Source of the DNA: Gordonia soli NBRC 108243
GTDB taxonomy: Bacteria; Actinomycetota; Actinomycetes; Mycobacteriales; Mycobacteriaceae
Length of the DNA: 64,000 nt
Assembly (NCBI RefSeq): GCF_000334455.1
Contig: NZ_BANX01000033.1
Location: 62,001-126,000 of the forward strand
Direction of reading: 5' to 3'
Each line of letters opens with the position of its first letter. Position 1 is the first letter of the stretch. Both the position numbers and the translations under genes were made by a program. This document shows, in pieces, positions 43,469-56,598 of the stretch. Under the pieces are notes generated by a model that was not told where the DNA came from, searched no databases, and saw nothing but the letters and a program-made list of their open reading frames with translations.

Positions 43469-46177
43469 GTGAAAGCGTTCCGCCGGTTCACCGTTCGCGT
43501 CCCCCTGCCCGACTCCCTCGCCGCCCTCGACGCCCTCGCCCACAATCTGCGGTGGGCCTGGCACGCGCCGACCCAGGACCTGTTCGCCCGGGTGGATCCC
43601 GAGCGCTGGGCACGCGACCCGGATCCGCTGCACCTGCTGGCCGAAGTCGACGGCGCCCGATGGGCCGAACTGGCCGCTGACCAGGGTTTCCGCGATGAAC
43701 TCGCCGAGGTCCGAGCCGACCTAGAGAAGTACCTGACCCAGCCGAGGTGGTTCGATCGGTTCGCCGATGGTCGTCCGACGACTCCGCGCATCGCGTACTT
43801 CTCGATGGAGTTCGGCATCTCCGAGGTGCTAGCCATCTACTCCGGCGGTCTCGGCATCCTCGCCGGCGACCACCTGAAGGCCGCGTCGGATCTAGGTGTC
43901 CCGTTGATCGGCGTCGGACTGTTCTACCGGTCGGGGTACTTCCGGCAGAGCCTCACCGCCGACGGGTGGCAGGTGGAGCGCTACCCGGTCAACAACGCCA
44001 CCGCACTCCCCCTGACCCGCCTCACCGACGGTGACGAGCCCGTCGTGATCACCATCCCGATGCCGGACGATCGCGACCTGCGGGCCCACGTGTGGGTGGC
44101 CACGGTGGGCCGGATCCCCTTGCTGCTCCTGGACTCCGATCTCCCCGTCAACGACGAGCAACTGCGGTCGGTCACCGACCGTCTCTACGGCGGTGACCAG
44201 GACAAGCGGATCAAGCAGGAGTTGCTCCTGGGCGTCGGCGGCGTGCGCGCGATCCGAGAGTTCACCCGCATCCGGGCGCTGCCGGACCCGACCGTGTTCC
44301 ACATGAACGAGGGCCATGCCGGCTTCCTCGGTGTGGAGCGCATCCGAGAGCTCGTCGACGGGCCCGCCGGCCTCGACATCGGCTCCGCGGAGGCCGTGGT
44401 CCGGGCGTCCACCGTCTTCACCACCCACACCCCGGTTCCGGCCGGTATCGACCGCTTCCCCCTCGACCTCGTCCGAGATCATCTGCGCATCGACTCCCAC
44501 GGGAGTTCTGCAGTGCTGCCCGGTGTGGACCCATCGATCGTCCTGGCCCTGGGCGATGAGCCGGACCCGGCGGTGTTCAACATGGCGCACATGGGTTTTC
44601 GGCTCGCCCAGCGCAGCAACGGCGTCTCGCGGTTGCACGGCGAGGTCAGCCGGGAGATGTTCACCGACCTCTGGCCGGGTTTCGACGCGCCCGAGGTGCC
44701 GATCGGTTCCGTGACCAACGGCGTGCACGCACCGACCTGGACGGCGCGAGCGTGGCTGGACCGTCTCGGTGACCCATCCGACGGCGACTCACCCAACGGC
44801 GACTCACCCAACGGCGACCCATCCGACACCGCCACCCGGACCGCCGACCGGGCCGACACCGAGTCCGGGCCGTCGACGGGCGCAGCGGGATTGTCGGCCG
44901 GCGAGATCCGTCGTATCCGTACCGAGTTGCGCGGCGCCCTGGTGACCGAGGTCCGGCGCCGGACCCGACGCAGCGGACTGGATCGTGGGTTCACCGACGC
45001 CGAGCTCACGTGGACCGCCGAGGTCTTCCATCCGGATGTGCTCACCATCGGGTTCGCCCGTCGGGCAGCGACCTACAAGCGACTGACCCTGATGTTGCGC
45101 GATCAGGACCGCCTGCGCCGGCTGCTGACCGACGCCGACCGGCCCATCCAGTTGGTGATCGCCGGCAAGGCCCACCCGGCCGACGACGGCGGCAAGTCGT
45201 TGATCCAGCAGATGGTGCGATTCGCCGACGATCCGGCCATCCGGCACCGGATCGTCTTCCTTCCCGACTACGACATCTCCATGGCACGGGCCATCTACGC
45301 CGGATGCGATGTGTGGCTGAACAATCCGGTGCGTCCGCTGGAGGCGTGCGGCACGTCGGGGATGAAGTCCGCACTCAACGGCGGACTGAACCTCAGCATT
45401 CTCGACGGCTGGTGGGACGAGATGGCCGACGGCGACAACGGTTGGGCCATACCGTCGGCCGAGGGCGCGGACGAGCATCGACGCGACGACCTCGAGGCCG
45501 AGGCGCTCTACACGCTGCTGGAACGGACGGTCATCCCCGGCTTCTACGATCCGGTCGGCGCAGCGGGTGCGAACACCGCCGACCACTGGGCCGACATGGT
45601 GCGGCACACGCTCGACCATCTGGGACCGCAGGTGTCCGCGTCCCGGATGGTGCGCGACTACACGGCAGCGCTGTACACGCCGGCGGCGGAGTCGGCCGCG
45701 GCGATCACCGCAGACTCCTACGCCGCGGCGCGCGACCTCGCCCGATATCGCACCGCCGCGACGACCGCCTGGTCTGCGGTCGCGATCGCGGGCGTGGACG
45801 ACTCCATGGGTGGTGCCGGTGACGGCGACTCCTCCGCAGCCGATGCCGCGAGTCCCGGTGTCATGGGGGCCGGCGTCCGGCTGACGGCGCACGTCGCGCT
45901 GGCCGGCCTCGCCCCGTCGCGGGTGAAGGTGCAGGCACTCATCGGTCCGGTGGACGACGAGGGAAGTCTCGTCGAACCGACGATCGTCGAGATGGCGCCC
46001 CTGCCGGAGGGCGACCCGTCGGGACGGACGCTGTTCGATACCGAGGTCACTCCGGATCGGTCCGGTCGACTCGGGTACACCGCGAGGGTGCTGCCACGGC
46101 ACCCGCAGCTCACCGACGACGCCGAGCTCGGCCTGGTCCGCTATCCGTCGGGGAGCGCCGACGACGCCGACGGATAA
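43469..46177 (+). CDS. glgP: Alpha-glucan (glycogen/maltodextrin) phosphorylase
   Basis: 902 residues from GTG 43469, close to the actinobacterial GlgP length. It phosphorolyses alpha-1,4-glucan to glucose-1-phosphate. [27 protein letters not shown] near the N-terminus is the family active-site loop. The PLP-binding Lys is in [17 protein letters not shown] (about residue 635). [13 protein letters not shown] and [16 protein letters not shown] complete the site. A short DUF3417 segment opens the protein. Between residues 434 and 453 lies a tandem repeat insert ([10 protein letters not shown]), probably a surface loop. Divergent from dop. Confidence 0.95.
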   Translation: MKAFRRFTVRVPLPDSLAALDALAHNLRWAWHAPTQDLFARVDPERWARDPDPLHLLAEVDGARWAELAADQGFRDELAEVRADLEKYLTQPRWFDRFADGRPTTPRIAYFSMEFGISEVLAIYSGGLGILAGDHLKAASDLGVPLIGVGLFYRSGYFRQSLTADGWQVERYPVNNATALPLTRLTDGDEPVVITIPMPDDRDLRAHVWVATVGRIPLLLLDSDLPVNDEQLRSVTDRLYGGDQDKRIKQELLLGVGGVRAIREFTRIRALPDPTVFHMNEGHAGFLGVERIRELVDGPAGLDIGSAEAVVRASTVFTTHTPVPAGIDRFPLDLVRDHLRIDSHGSSAVLPGVDPSIVLALGDEPDPAVFNMAHMGFRLAQRSNGVSRLHGEVSREMFTDLWPGFDAPEVPIGSVTNGVHAPTWTARAWLDRLGDPSDGDSPNGDSPNGDPSDTATRTADRADTESGPSTGAAGLSAGEIRRIRTELRGALVTEVRRRTRRSGLDRGFTDAELTWTAEVFHPDVLTIGFARRAATYKRLTLMLRDQDRLRRLLTDADRPIQLVIAGKAHPADDGGKSLIQQMVRFADDPAIRHRIVFLPDYDISMARAIYAGCDVWLNNPVRPLEACGTSGMKSALNGGLNLSILDGWWDEMADGDNGWAIPSAEGADEHRRDDLEAEALYTLLERTVIPGFYDPVGAAGANTADHWADMVRHTLDHLGPQVSASRMVRDYTAALYTPAAESAAAITADSYAAARDLARYRTAATTAWSAVAIAGVDDSMGGAGDGDSSAADAASPGVMGAGVRLTAHVALAGLAPSRVKVQALIGPVDDEGSLVEPTIVEMAPLPEGDPSGRTLFDTEVTPDRSGRLGYTARVLPRHPQLTDDAELGLVRYPSGSADDADG
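44768..44827 (+). repeat. Four 15-bp tandem repeats inside glgP
   Basis: Units at 44768, 44783, 44798 and 44813. The two inner copies (GGCGACTCACCCAAC) are identical, and the outer ones differ at a few bases. They are in frame and encode [20 protein letters not shown]. Confidence 0.9.
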
Positions 46178-46216
46178 TCCCGTCGCGGGCGGCAACCGAC
46201 AATCGGCGGGGTGCGG

Positions 46217-47035
46217 TCACCGGTCCGACAGCAGGTGCCGTCGGGGAGTCGATCCGAGTTCACCAGAGAATGCAGCAACATAGGCCGATGGCGTCGAATA
46301 CCCACTTGCAACGGCGGCTTCGGTCACCGAACGCGTCGCCACGAGGGCATCGATGGACGTCAGGATTCGGGCGCGTCGACGCCAGGCCCCGGCACCCAGT
46401 CCGGTCTCGGTGAGCACCGCACGTTCCAGCGTCCGGACCGAGACCGCCAGGGCGCGGGCGATCTCGGTCACCGGAGCGGCCGGGTTCTCGGCCACGGCAG
46501 CGGCGAAGGCGACACCGATCGCCGAAGTCAGCAGCGGCAGTCCGAGACTCGCATCGCGGGCTTCCACGATCTGGTCGACGACAAGCGTGGTCAAGGCCTC
46601 CGACACGGCGTCACCGTGATGCAGGGGCGCTCGGGCGACGATGTGGTCGCGAAGTTCACGACCGAAGGACGACAACGCGATCACACGGACCCCGTTGTCG
46701 AGTGTGGGTGGGGTCGCGACCGTGCGGTGGAAGTAGAGCACGCGCACGGACACCGACCGCGTGTTCTCGATGACGACGTCGCTGTCCGCGGGGATCCATG
46801 CGGCCCGGTCCGCCGGAACCGTCCAACCCTCGGCCGGCCCCCGAACCGTGATCACACCGGCTGTCGCGGAGAGGAGTTGGGACCACCCCGGTTCGATGGC
46901 GATGTGCGCTCGCCCCGGCGGGTGCGTGACGGCATACGCCCGGACGAGCGGCTCGCCGGGTATGTCGTATCTGCGACATAAATTGTCAGAATACAGATTG
47001 CGTGCCACTCGAGGTCGGGAACAACATGGACCCAT
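46217..47035 (-). CDS. AraC-family transcriptional regulator
   Basis: 272 residues. An N-terminal cupin-like sensing region (RYDIPGEPLVRAYAVTHPPGRAHIAIEPGW, WTVPADRAAWIPADSDV) is followed by a two-HTH AraC DNA-binding domain (VTEIARALAVSVRTLERAVLTETGL and VTEAAVASGYSTPSAYVAAFSGELG). The ATG at 47035 shares the palindrome CATG with the start of the divergent VOC gene. GTG 47008 is a possible later start. Its target is probably the VOC gene, across the 46961-46980 palindrome. Ligand unknown. Confidence 0.88.
   Translation of the reverse strand: MGPCCSRPRVARNLYSDNLCRRYDIPGEPLVRAYAVTHPPGRAHIAIEPGWSQLLSATAGVITVRGPAEGWTVPADRAAWIPADSDVVIENTRSVSVRVLYFHRTVATPPTLDNGVRVIALSSFGRELRDHIVARAPLHHGDAVSEALTTLVVDQIVEARDASLGLPLLTSAIGVAFAAAVAENPAAPVTEIARALAVSVRTLERAVLTETGLGAGAWRRRARILTSIDALVATRSVTEAAVASGYSTPSAYVAAFSGELGSTPRRHLLSDR
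46961..46980. promoter_or_regulatory. Palindromic operator-like site by araC/VOC
   Basis: TATGTCG-TATCTG-CGACATA, a perfect 7-bp inverted repeat with a 6-base spacer, in a locally AT-rich stretch. It falls inside the predicted regulator coding region or at its promoter edge. A TTGTCA -35-like element begins 2 bases beyond it. Confidence 0.5.
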
Positions 47036-47411
47036 GACGACAAATCACAATCACCTGATGCATTTCGCCATCAACGCCGCAGATGTGGCGGCGAGCAAGA
47101 CGTTCTACCAGTCCGTTTTCGACTGGGAGTTCTCTGCCTGGGGACCGCCCGGCTTCTACAAGATCGACACCGGCGGACCGGTGAACGGAGCACTGCAGCA
47201 GTCACGCCCGCTCGCCGGGCGAGTCGTCGACGGAACGGAGGCGACGTTCTCGGTCTCCGACGTGGACGCGGTCGCGGAAAGTGCGCTCCGAGCGGGCGGC
47301 CAGATCGTGCTGCCACGGCACACGATTGCCGGGGTCGGACACCTGATCTTCTTCACGGATCCGAGCGGTAACACGATCGGGGCGATGCAACAGGATCCCC
47401 ACGCAGGCTGA
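47034..47411 (+). CDS. VOC/glyoxalase-fold single-domain protein
   Basis: 125 residues. HLMHFAINAADVAASKTFYQSVFDWEFSAWG is the typical first VOC module, and GHLIFFTDPSGNTIGAMQQDP the second with the C-terminal Glu/Gln-type position. It resembles CFP32/Glo_EDI_BRP-type proteins with a possible dimer active site, but the metal ligands are not complete enough to name a reaction. It is divergent from the AraC regulator with overlapping start codons, so the two are probably a regulator-target pair. Confidence 0.88.
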   Translation: MTTNHNHLMHFAINAADVAASKTFYQSVFDWEFSAWGPPGFYKIDTGGPVNGALQQSRPLAGRVVDGTEATFSVSDVDAVAESALRAGGQIVLPRHTIAGVGHLIFFTDPSGNTIGAMQQDPHAG

Positions 47412-47468
47412 GGCGCTCTACGAACTCGTACATCGTGCCGACTCGGGGCCATACCGCCCCGGCGAGCG

Positions 47469-50006
47469 TCAGCGACGACGCAGCCGCAACCGCGAATAGG
47501 TGACCCCCGCCAAGATCATCGCCATGAGGACGAGCACCCCGAAGGCCAGGCCCAGGTTCTCCGGTTCCGGCGCCCACAGAGTCGCGTCGCGGGTCTGCGG
47601 TGCCAACGGCGCGATGCGGTTGAGATCGACCGCGGCCGCCGACGCCGTGTAGCCCCAGTAGGACGGGAAGATCCAGGAGAGTTGTTCGAGGCCCGGGGTG
47701 GAGAGGCGGAAGAGGCCGCCGCAGAACACCAATTGTGAGATCACGATGATCACCAGCGGCGGCATGGTCTGCTCGTTCGACTTGACCACCGACGAGATCG
47801 CCAGCCCGACCAGCGCACTCACGCATGCGAGCACGGCGACCGCGATGAACAGCTCCACGGGCGCCGGGAGCAGCACGCCCTGCTCCGGCAGGCCTCGCCC
47901 GGCAAAAGTGATCGCGACCATCACCGCGGTCTGGATGACCGCGGCGACGAAGTAGACGACGACCTTCGCCCAGAGATACGCCCCGGGTCGCAACCCGACC
48001 GCCCGTTCACGTTCGTAGATGTCGCGCTCGCCGACCAGATCTCGGACGGTGAGGGCCGCCCCCATGAAGGTCGCCCCGACCACGAGGATCACCAGGATCT
48101 GCAGCGCTTCGCCGGCACTCTCCTGGACCGTGTTGACCCCGAATCCGGCCGAACCCGGGATGACCAGCGTGAGCAGGCCCAGGACGATCGGCATCAGGAT
48201 CAAGAAGACCAGGTAGCCGACATCGGCGAAGATCAGCCGGACCTGTCGGCGCGCGATGGTGCTGCACTGCCGCAGGCCGCTGGTCTGCGAGACGGTCGGT
48301 GACGGTCCGGCCGGCGGGATCGCGGGTGGCGGCGCACCGGTGTGTCGGTGCCGACTCAGGTACGCGGCGTGAGCTGCGTCGGGCTGGTCTGCGACGTAGG
48401 CGAAGATCTCCGCCCAGTCGGTGGTGCCCATCTCGGCGCCGACCGTTGCCGGTGGTCCGCAGTAGGCGGTCTTGCCCCCGGGGGCCAGCAACAGGACCTG
48501 ATCGCACATCGAGAGATAGGTCAGTGAGTGCGTGACCACCAGGACGACCCGACCGGCGTCGGCGAGACGCCGCAGAGTGGCCATCACCTGGCGATCGAGC
48601 GCGGGATCGAGACCCGACGTCGGCTCGTCCAGGATCAGCAGTGACGGACCGGTCAGCAACTCCATCGCGACCGACGCGCGCTTCTGTTGACCGCCCGACA
48701 ACTTGTCGACCCGGGTGTCGAGGTGCTCGAGCAGCTGCAGTTCCTCCAGGACCCCGGCGATCACCGAGTCGCGGTCGTCTCGGCTGAGGTCCGGCGGCAG
48801 ACGGAGCTCGGCGGCATAGCGAAGTGCCTGGCGCAGGGTCAGCTTGTGATGCAACACATCTCGCTGCGGCACCATACCGATGCGGGTGCGGAGGGCGTCG
48901 TACTCCGCGTGCACGTTGCGGCCCTCGAATGTGACCTGCCCGCTCGATGGTGTGTTCAGGCCGGCCACGATCTTCGACACCGTCGACTTGCCCGCACCCG
49001 ATGGTCCGATGACCGCGGTCAGCGTGCCCGGCCGGGCACTGAACTCGACGTCGTCGAGCAACCGTTTGCCGCCGTCGACGACCAGACCGACCGCATGGAC
49101 GTGGACGCCGTCGGCGACTGCAGCCTGGGCCTGCCCACGCATCAGGAGGCCACCGGAGACCACGAAATCGCTGTTACCGATGGTCACGACGTCGTTCTCG
49201 GTGAGGAGCTGTCCCGAGATACGCCGACCGTTGACGAAGGTGCCGTTGACGCTGCCCAGGTCCTCGATCAACAGACCGTCCGGACGCGCCGACACCCGGG
49301 CGTGATGACGGGAGGCGAGGACGTCGCTGACGACGATGTCGTTGTCGGGCGTGCGGCCGATGGTCTGCGCACCCGACAACGCGATCCCCTCGCGACCGGC
49401 TCCCGGTGGGGCACCCGCGAACTGGATGACCGACGACACGTTCTGCTGTAACGCCTGGAGATGGGGGGCGTTGCGCAGTTCCCTCGGCACCTGCGCGAGA
49501 ACCGGTGCCGGCTGGTGCGGGCCCGGTGGGACCACCGCGCCGGGCGGAACCGGTGGCATGGGGCGAGACGACGGAGCTCTGTACGGTGTCTGCACCGGAC
49601 CGGGTGCGGGCCAGGGCGGGACGCCACCGGAGGGTGGATGAGCCACGAACGGGGTCGGGTGAGCGTGCCCCTGTGCGAGCGGCCCACCGAGGTGATGCTG
49701 ATCGGCGGCGAATCCGACGACCGGACCGGTCGCCGCGTCGCCGAGGCGGACCTCGATCGCGTCGGTCAGCGGGAGTTCGTGCAGGCGTTGCCCGCCCACG
49801 AAGAAGCCGTTGGTGCTACCGACATCTGCCAGCACCCACCCGCTCCCCCGCCACTCGATGGCGAGATGGCGCCGAGACACCAACGGATGGTTGACGACGA
49901 TGTCGTTCTCGGGTGTCCGCCCGATGGTGACGCGGGGCGTCGCACCGAGTTGGTGGGTCGCGCCGTCCACGGTCACCCGCCAGGGGGCGGTCGCAGGCCT
50001 GTTCAT
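47469..50006 (-). CDS. FHA-domain ABC transporter (ATP-binding and permease in one chain)
   Basis: 845 residues. Two forkhead-associated domains come first (about 20-85, GRTPENDIVVNHPLVSRRH; about 210-280, GRTPDNDIVVSDVLASRHH), separated by a Pro-rich linker. An ABC-type ATPase follows (Walker A GPSGAGKST about 330, LSGGQQKRASVAME, LILDEPTSGLD), then six membrane helices of the ABC-2 type (about 600-840). It matches M. tuberculosis Rv1747, which is phosphorylated by a Ser/Thr kinase that the FHA domains read. No kinase is in the window. The ATG follows TAGAGT by 8 bases. Confidence 0.93.
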   Translation of the reverse strand: MNRPATAPWRVTVDGATHQLGATPRVTIGRTPENDIVVNHPLVSRRHLAIEWRGSGWVLADVGSTNGFFVGGQRLHELPLTDAIEVRLGDAATGPVVGFAADQHHLGGPLAQGHAHPTPFVAHPPSGGVPPWPAPGPVQTPYRAPSSRPMPPVPPGAVVPPGPHQPAPVLAQVPRELRNAPHLQALQQNVSSVIQFAGAPPGAGREGIALSGAQTIGRTPDNDIVVSDVLASRHHARVSARPDGLLIEDLGSVNGTFVNGRRISGQLLTENDVVTIGNSDFVVSGGLLMRGQAQAAVADGVHVHAVGLVVDGGKRLLDDVEFSARPGTLTAVIGPSGAGKSTVSKIVAGLNTPSSGQVTFEGRNVHAEYDALRTRIGMVPQRDVLHHKLTLRQALRYAAELRLPPDLSRDDRDSVIAGVLEELQLLEHLDTRVDKLSGGQQKRASVAMELLTGPSLLILDEPTSGLDPALDRQVMATLRRLADAGRVVLVVTHSLTYLSMCDQVLLLAPGGKTAYCGPPATVGAEMGTTDWAEIFAYVADQPDAAHAAYLSRHRHTGAPPPAIPPAGPSPTVSQTSGLRQCSTIARRQVRLIFADVGYLVFLILMPIVLGLLTLVIPGSAGFGVNTVQESAGEALQILVILVVGATFMGAALTVRDLVGERDIYERERAVGLRPGAYLWAKVVVYFVAAVIQTAVMVAITFAGRGLPEQGVLLPAPVELFIAVAVLACVSALVGLAISSVVKSNEQTMPPLVIIVISQLVFCGGLFRLSTPGLEQLSWIFPSYWGYTASAAAVDLNRIAPLAPQTRDATLWAPEPENLGLAFGVLVLMAMILAGVTYSRLRLRRR

Positions 50007-50014
50007 CAGGGATG

Positions 50015-50020
50015 ACTCTA
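50015..50020 (-). promoter_or_regulatory. -10 box of the FHA-ABC gene
   Basis: TAGAGT, eight bases, then the ATG at 50006. Leaderless. Confidence 0.45.
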
Positions 50021-50063
50021 ATGCCTCGGCGACCGTCCCCGGGTGGTGTGTCGGCTGGTCGGA

Positions 50064-51881
50064 CTACAGGTACTGCCCCGTGTTGGTCTCGGTGTCGATC
50101 GCACGGCTCGCGCCCGAACTCTTACCCGTGACCAGTGTGCGGATGTAGACGATCCGCTCACCCTTCTTGCCCGAGATCCGGGCCCAGTCATCGGGATTGG
50201 TGGTGTTGGGCAGGTCCTCGTTCTCCGCGAACTCGTCGAGGATCGAATCGAAGAGATGCTGCACCCGTAGTCCGGGCTGGTCCGTGTCCAGTTGCGACTT
50301 GATCGCGTACTTCTTGGCGCGGTCGACGACGTTCTGGATCATCGCGCCCGAGTTGAAGTCCTTGAAGTACATAATCTCCTTGTCGCCGTTGGCGTAGGTG
50401 ACCTCCAGGAACCGGTTCTCGTCGCTCTCGGCGTACATCCGCTCGACGACCTTCTCGATCATCGCCTTGATGCAGGCCGTGCGGTCGCCGCCGAACTCGT
50501 TGAGATCGTCCGCATGCACGGGCAGTTGCTCCACGAGGTACTTGGAGAAGATGTCGATCGCGGACTCTGCATCGGGCCGCTCGATCTTGATCTTCACGTC
50601 GAGACGACCAGGCCGCAGGATGGCCGGGTCGATCATGTCCTCGCGGTTGGATGCACCGATCACGATGACGTTCTCGAGTCCCTCGACACCGTCGATCTCG
50701 CTCAACAGCTGCGGGACGACCGTCGTCTCGACATCGGAGGACACACCCGAGCCGCGGGTCCGGAAGATCGAGTCCATCTCGTCGAAGAACACGATCACCG
50801 GGGTGCCCTCGGACGCCTTCTCGCGTGCACGCTGGAAGATGAGCCGGATGTGCCGCTCCGTCTCACCGACGAACTTGTTGAGCAGCTCCGGGCCCTTGAT
50901 GTTCAGGAAGTAGGACTTGGCCTCCTTCGCATCGTCGCCGCGCGAGGTGGCGATCTTCTTGGCCAGCGAGTTCGCGACCGCCTTCGCGATCAGCGTCTTG
51001 CCGCAACCGGGAGGCCCGTAGAGCAGGACACCCTTGGGCGGACGTAGCGAGTAGTCCCGGAACAAGTCCTTGTGCAGGAACGGCAACTCGACCGCGTCGC
51101 GAATCTGCTCGATCTGCCTGCCCAGACCACCGATGTCCTCGTACCCGACGTCCGGGACCTCCTCGAGGACCAGGTCCTCGACCTCGGCCTTGGGCACCCG
51201 CTCGAAGGCGAAACCGGCCTTGGTGTCGATGAGCAGGGAGTCCCCCGGGCGCAGCGAACGCTTCTTGCCGTCCTCCCCTTCGACCTCGCCGACCAACGGC
51301 TCGGCCAACCAGACCACGCGCTCCTCGTCGGCGTGGCCGACCACGAGTGCGCGGCGGCCGTCGCCGAGGACCTCGCGCAAGGTGCTGATCTCGCCGACCG
51401 AGTCGTACTCGCCGGCCTCGACGATGGTCAGAGCCTCGTTGAGGCGCAGCGTCTGCCCCTTGCGCAGGGCATCCACGTCGATGTTCGGCGAGCACGTCAG
51501 GCGCATCTTGCGTCCCGAGGTGAACACGTCGACCGTGCTGTCGGGGTAGATCTCGAGCAGGACGCCGTACCCGCTCGGCGGCTGGCCGAGACGGTCGACC
51601 TCCTCCCGGAGTGCCACCAACTGCTGGCGGGCCTCTTTCAGGGTCTCGAGCAGCTTGGCGTTGCGGGCGGTCAGGTTGTCGACGCGTTCCTGCAGGTCCG
51701 TCGGCTCCGAGGTCGCTCGGCCGAAGGACGGACGGTCGGCCTGCGGCCGGGCACGGGGCGCGGAGTACGCGGGCGTGAACGTGTCGTCCGGACCATTGCT
51801 CGCCCCGGGACGATCTCGGCGGTCACCGTTGGGTTCGGGCGACTGGCCACCTGCGATGTCATCGCGTTCGGATTCGGTCAT
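50064..51881 (-). CDS. mpa: Proteasome-associated AAA ATPase Mpa/ARC
   Basis: 605 residues from ATG 51881. A disordered N-terminus, then a coiled coil at about 60-95 ([22 protein letters not shown]) that captures Pup, two OB folds, and an AAA domain (Walker [14 protein letters not shown] about 297, Walker [13 protein letters not shown], arginine finger region [15 protein letters not shown]). The C-terminus ends GQYL, the tail that docks into the PrcA ring. It unfolds pupylated proteins into the proteasome. The frame extends upstream without motifs; the AGGAGTC ribosome-binding site supports this ATG. Confidence 0.97.
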   Translation of the reverse strand: MTESERDDIAGGQSPEPNGDRRDRPGASNGPDDTFTPAYSAPRARPQADRPSFGRATSEPTDLQERVDNLTARNAKLLETLKEARQQLVALREEVDRLGQPPSGYGVLLEIYPDSTVDVFTSGRKMRLTCSPNIDVDALRKGQTLRLNEALTIVEAGEYDSVGEISTLREVLGDGRRALVVGHADEERVVWLAEPLVGEVEGEDGKKRSLRPGDSLLIDTKAGFAFERVPKAEVEDLVLEEVPDVGYEDIGGLGRQIEQIRDAVELPFLHKDLFRDYSLRPPKGVLLYGPPGCGKTLIAKAVANSLAKKIATSRGDDAKEAKSYFLNIKGPELLNKFVGETERHIRLIFQRAREKASEGTPVIVFFDEMDSIFRTRGSGVSSDVETTVVPQLLSEIDGVEGLENVIVIGASNREDMIDPAILRPGRLDVKIKIERPDAESAIDIFSKYLVEQLPVHADDLNEFGGDRTACIKAMIEKVVERMYAESDENRFLEVTYANGDKEIMYFKDFNSGAMIQNVVDRAKKYAIKSQLDTDQPGLRVQHLFDSILDEFAENEDLPNTTNPDDWARISGKKGERIVYIRTLVTGKSSGASRAIDTETNTGQYL

Positions 51882-51902
51882 TGCTGACTCCTCTCCCCGG
51901 CG

Positions 51903-51939
51903 GACACCTACCAGGTGTCTGCACTGTGTCTCCACGCTA
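51903..51939 (-). promoter_or_regulatory. mpa promoter and leader hairpin
   Basis: On the minus strand TAGCGT (51934-51939) would start a leader of about 46 bases. A perfect hairpin GACACCT-GGT-AGGTGTC (51903-51919) lies in it, 22 bases above the ATG. Confidence 0.4.
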
Positions 51940-52052
51940 CCGGGGCGACGCCGAAATCGCCCCGCACCGCGCTGCACTCGGTGTTGTGGGCGTGTTAAAT
52001 CGACGTCTTCGCAACGTATTCGCGATGTTCGATCGTCGACGGCGTACTGTGG

Positions 52053-55536
<3,484 letters not shown>

Positions 55537-55625
55537 GTCGATCCTCCTCACATCGGTCGCCGAACATCCGGGGCAGGAGCGAGGGGCGACATGAGTTCTT
55601 CTCGATAGCAACTATTCTCGACCAT

Positions 55626-55674
55626 GGTGAATCATCTCTGCATCTCGAACACACAGGATGCAGATCAATTCACC
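55626..55674. promoter_or_regulatory. Long interrupted inverted repeat in an AT-rich divergent region
   Basis: The arms 55626-55644 and 55657-55674 share GGTGAAT, ATCT and GCATC segments and their complements around a 12-base loop. The surrounding GC content is clearly below the window average. It lies between the PE-PPE gene and the thioesterase gene, and ends about 70 bases before ATG 55744. Confidence 0.5.
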
Positions 55675-55730
55675 TTATCGATGCACACGACTGCCGATGC
55701 CCCTGTGTCCGCGGACTATGCTGATCCGCA

Positions 55731-55736
55731 TAGAGT
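55731..55736 (+). promoter_or_regulatory. -10 box of the thioesterase gene
   Basis: TAGAGT, seven bases, then ATG 55744. Leaderless. Confidence 0.5.
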
Positions 55737-55743
55737 GCGCAGT

Positions 55744-56598
55744 ATGGAGACGGCTTACTTCCTGCCCACCTCGCGGCCGACAACCGACGACGATCACGAC
55801 AGCGGCTCCGAGTCCGTCGAGTACTTTCAGCCGACCGGTGCCACGGTCAGCGTGTGGGCATCGACCATGCAGCACGGCGGCCCGCCGGCAGGCCTTCTCA
55901 TGCGTGCCCTCCTGCGCGCGGATCCCGATCCCGCACACCACTTCACGCGGGTCACCACCGAGATACTCGGTCCGATCGGGCTCGGCATCAACCGGGTACG
56001 CAGTCGCGTCGTGCGACCCGGCCGCCAGATCGCCATGGTCGAGGCGAACCTGGACGTCCGCCGCGAGGACGGGACCTACCGGACGGCCGCCCGCTCGGTC
56101 GGCTGGCGTCTCAAGACCGGCGACTCGTCGGCCATCGCCCGCGGACCTCGCGCACCACTCGGCCCCCTCCCCGGCGAACGCGAGTCGATCATCGGGTTCC
56201 CCACCGACTCCGAGAACGGGGTCGCCTGGGGCACGGTCGGTTTCATCGGGACCGTCGAGTCGGTGACGGTACCCGGACGCAACGGCGACACACCCGCGGT
56301 GTGGTTACGGCCGACGATCCCCCTCGTCGACGGTGAGGAGACCTCCGACCTGGAGTCGCAATTCACCGTGCTGGACGTCGCAAACGGGATGGGCACCCGT
56401 CTGCGGCCGGACGAGTGGACGTGGATGAACACCGACACCACGGTGCATCTGACCTCGACGCCGGAAGGTCCGTGGTTGGGCATCGACGCCGACATGGCCG
56501 TCGGGCGCGAGGGCTTCGGCGCCACCTTCGCCGACCTCTACGACACCTCGGGCTTCATCGGTCGATCGGCGCAGACGGTGCTGCTGGTCGGTCGCTGA
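55744..56598 (+). CDS. Thioesterase-fold protein (acyl-CoA thioesterase-like)
   Basis: 284 residues. The double-hotdog architecture is visible: GATVSVWASTMQHGGPPAGLLMRALLRA (about 30-56) is the first central helix with the HGGPPAG loop, and FTRVTTEILGPIGLG begins its strand. A second, more diverged unit runs through TWMNTDTTVHLTSTPEGPWLGID. This layout is that of TesB-like/acyl-CoA thioesterase proteins common in mycolate bacteria. The substrate is unknown. ATG 55744 is chosen from the TAGAGT box; an upstream in-frame ATG at 55624 would translate through the AT-rich inverted repeat. It overlaps the convergent TetR gene by 44 bases. Confidence 0.82.
   Translation: METAYFLPTSRPTTDDDHDSGSESVEYFQPTGATVSVWASTMQHGGPPAGLLMRALLRADPDPAHHFTRVTTEILGPIGLGINRVRSRVVRPGRQIAMVEANLDVRREDGTYRTAARSVGWRLKTGDSSAIARGPRAPLGPLPGERESIIGFPTDSENGVAWGTVGFIGTVESVTVPGRNGDTPAVWLRPTIPLVDGEETSDLESQFTVLDVANGMGTRLRPDEWTWMNTDTTVHLTSTPEGPWLGIDADMAVGREGFGATFADLYDTSGFIGRSAQTVLLVGR

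Noticed and set aside
46217..47411. Calling the AraC regulator and VOC protein a resistance or bleomycin system
   Set aside because: The VOC protein lacks any clear substrate signature, so no function is assigned.
55624..55743. Upstream start of the thioesterase at 55624
   Set aside because: It would translate through an AT-rich inverted repeat, and a TAGAGT box sits seven bases before the later ATG 55744.
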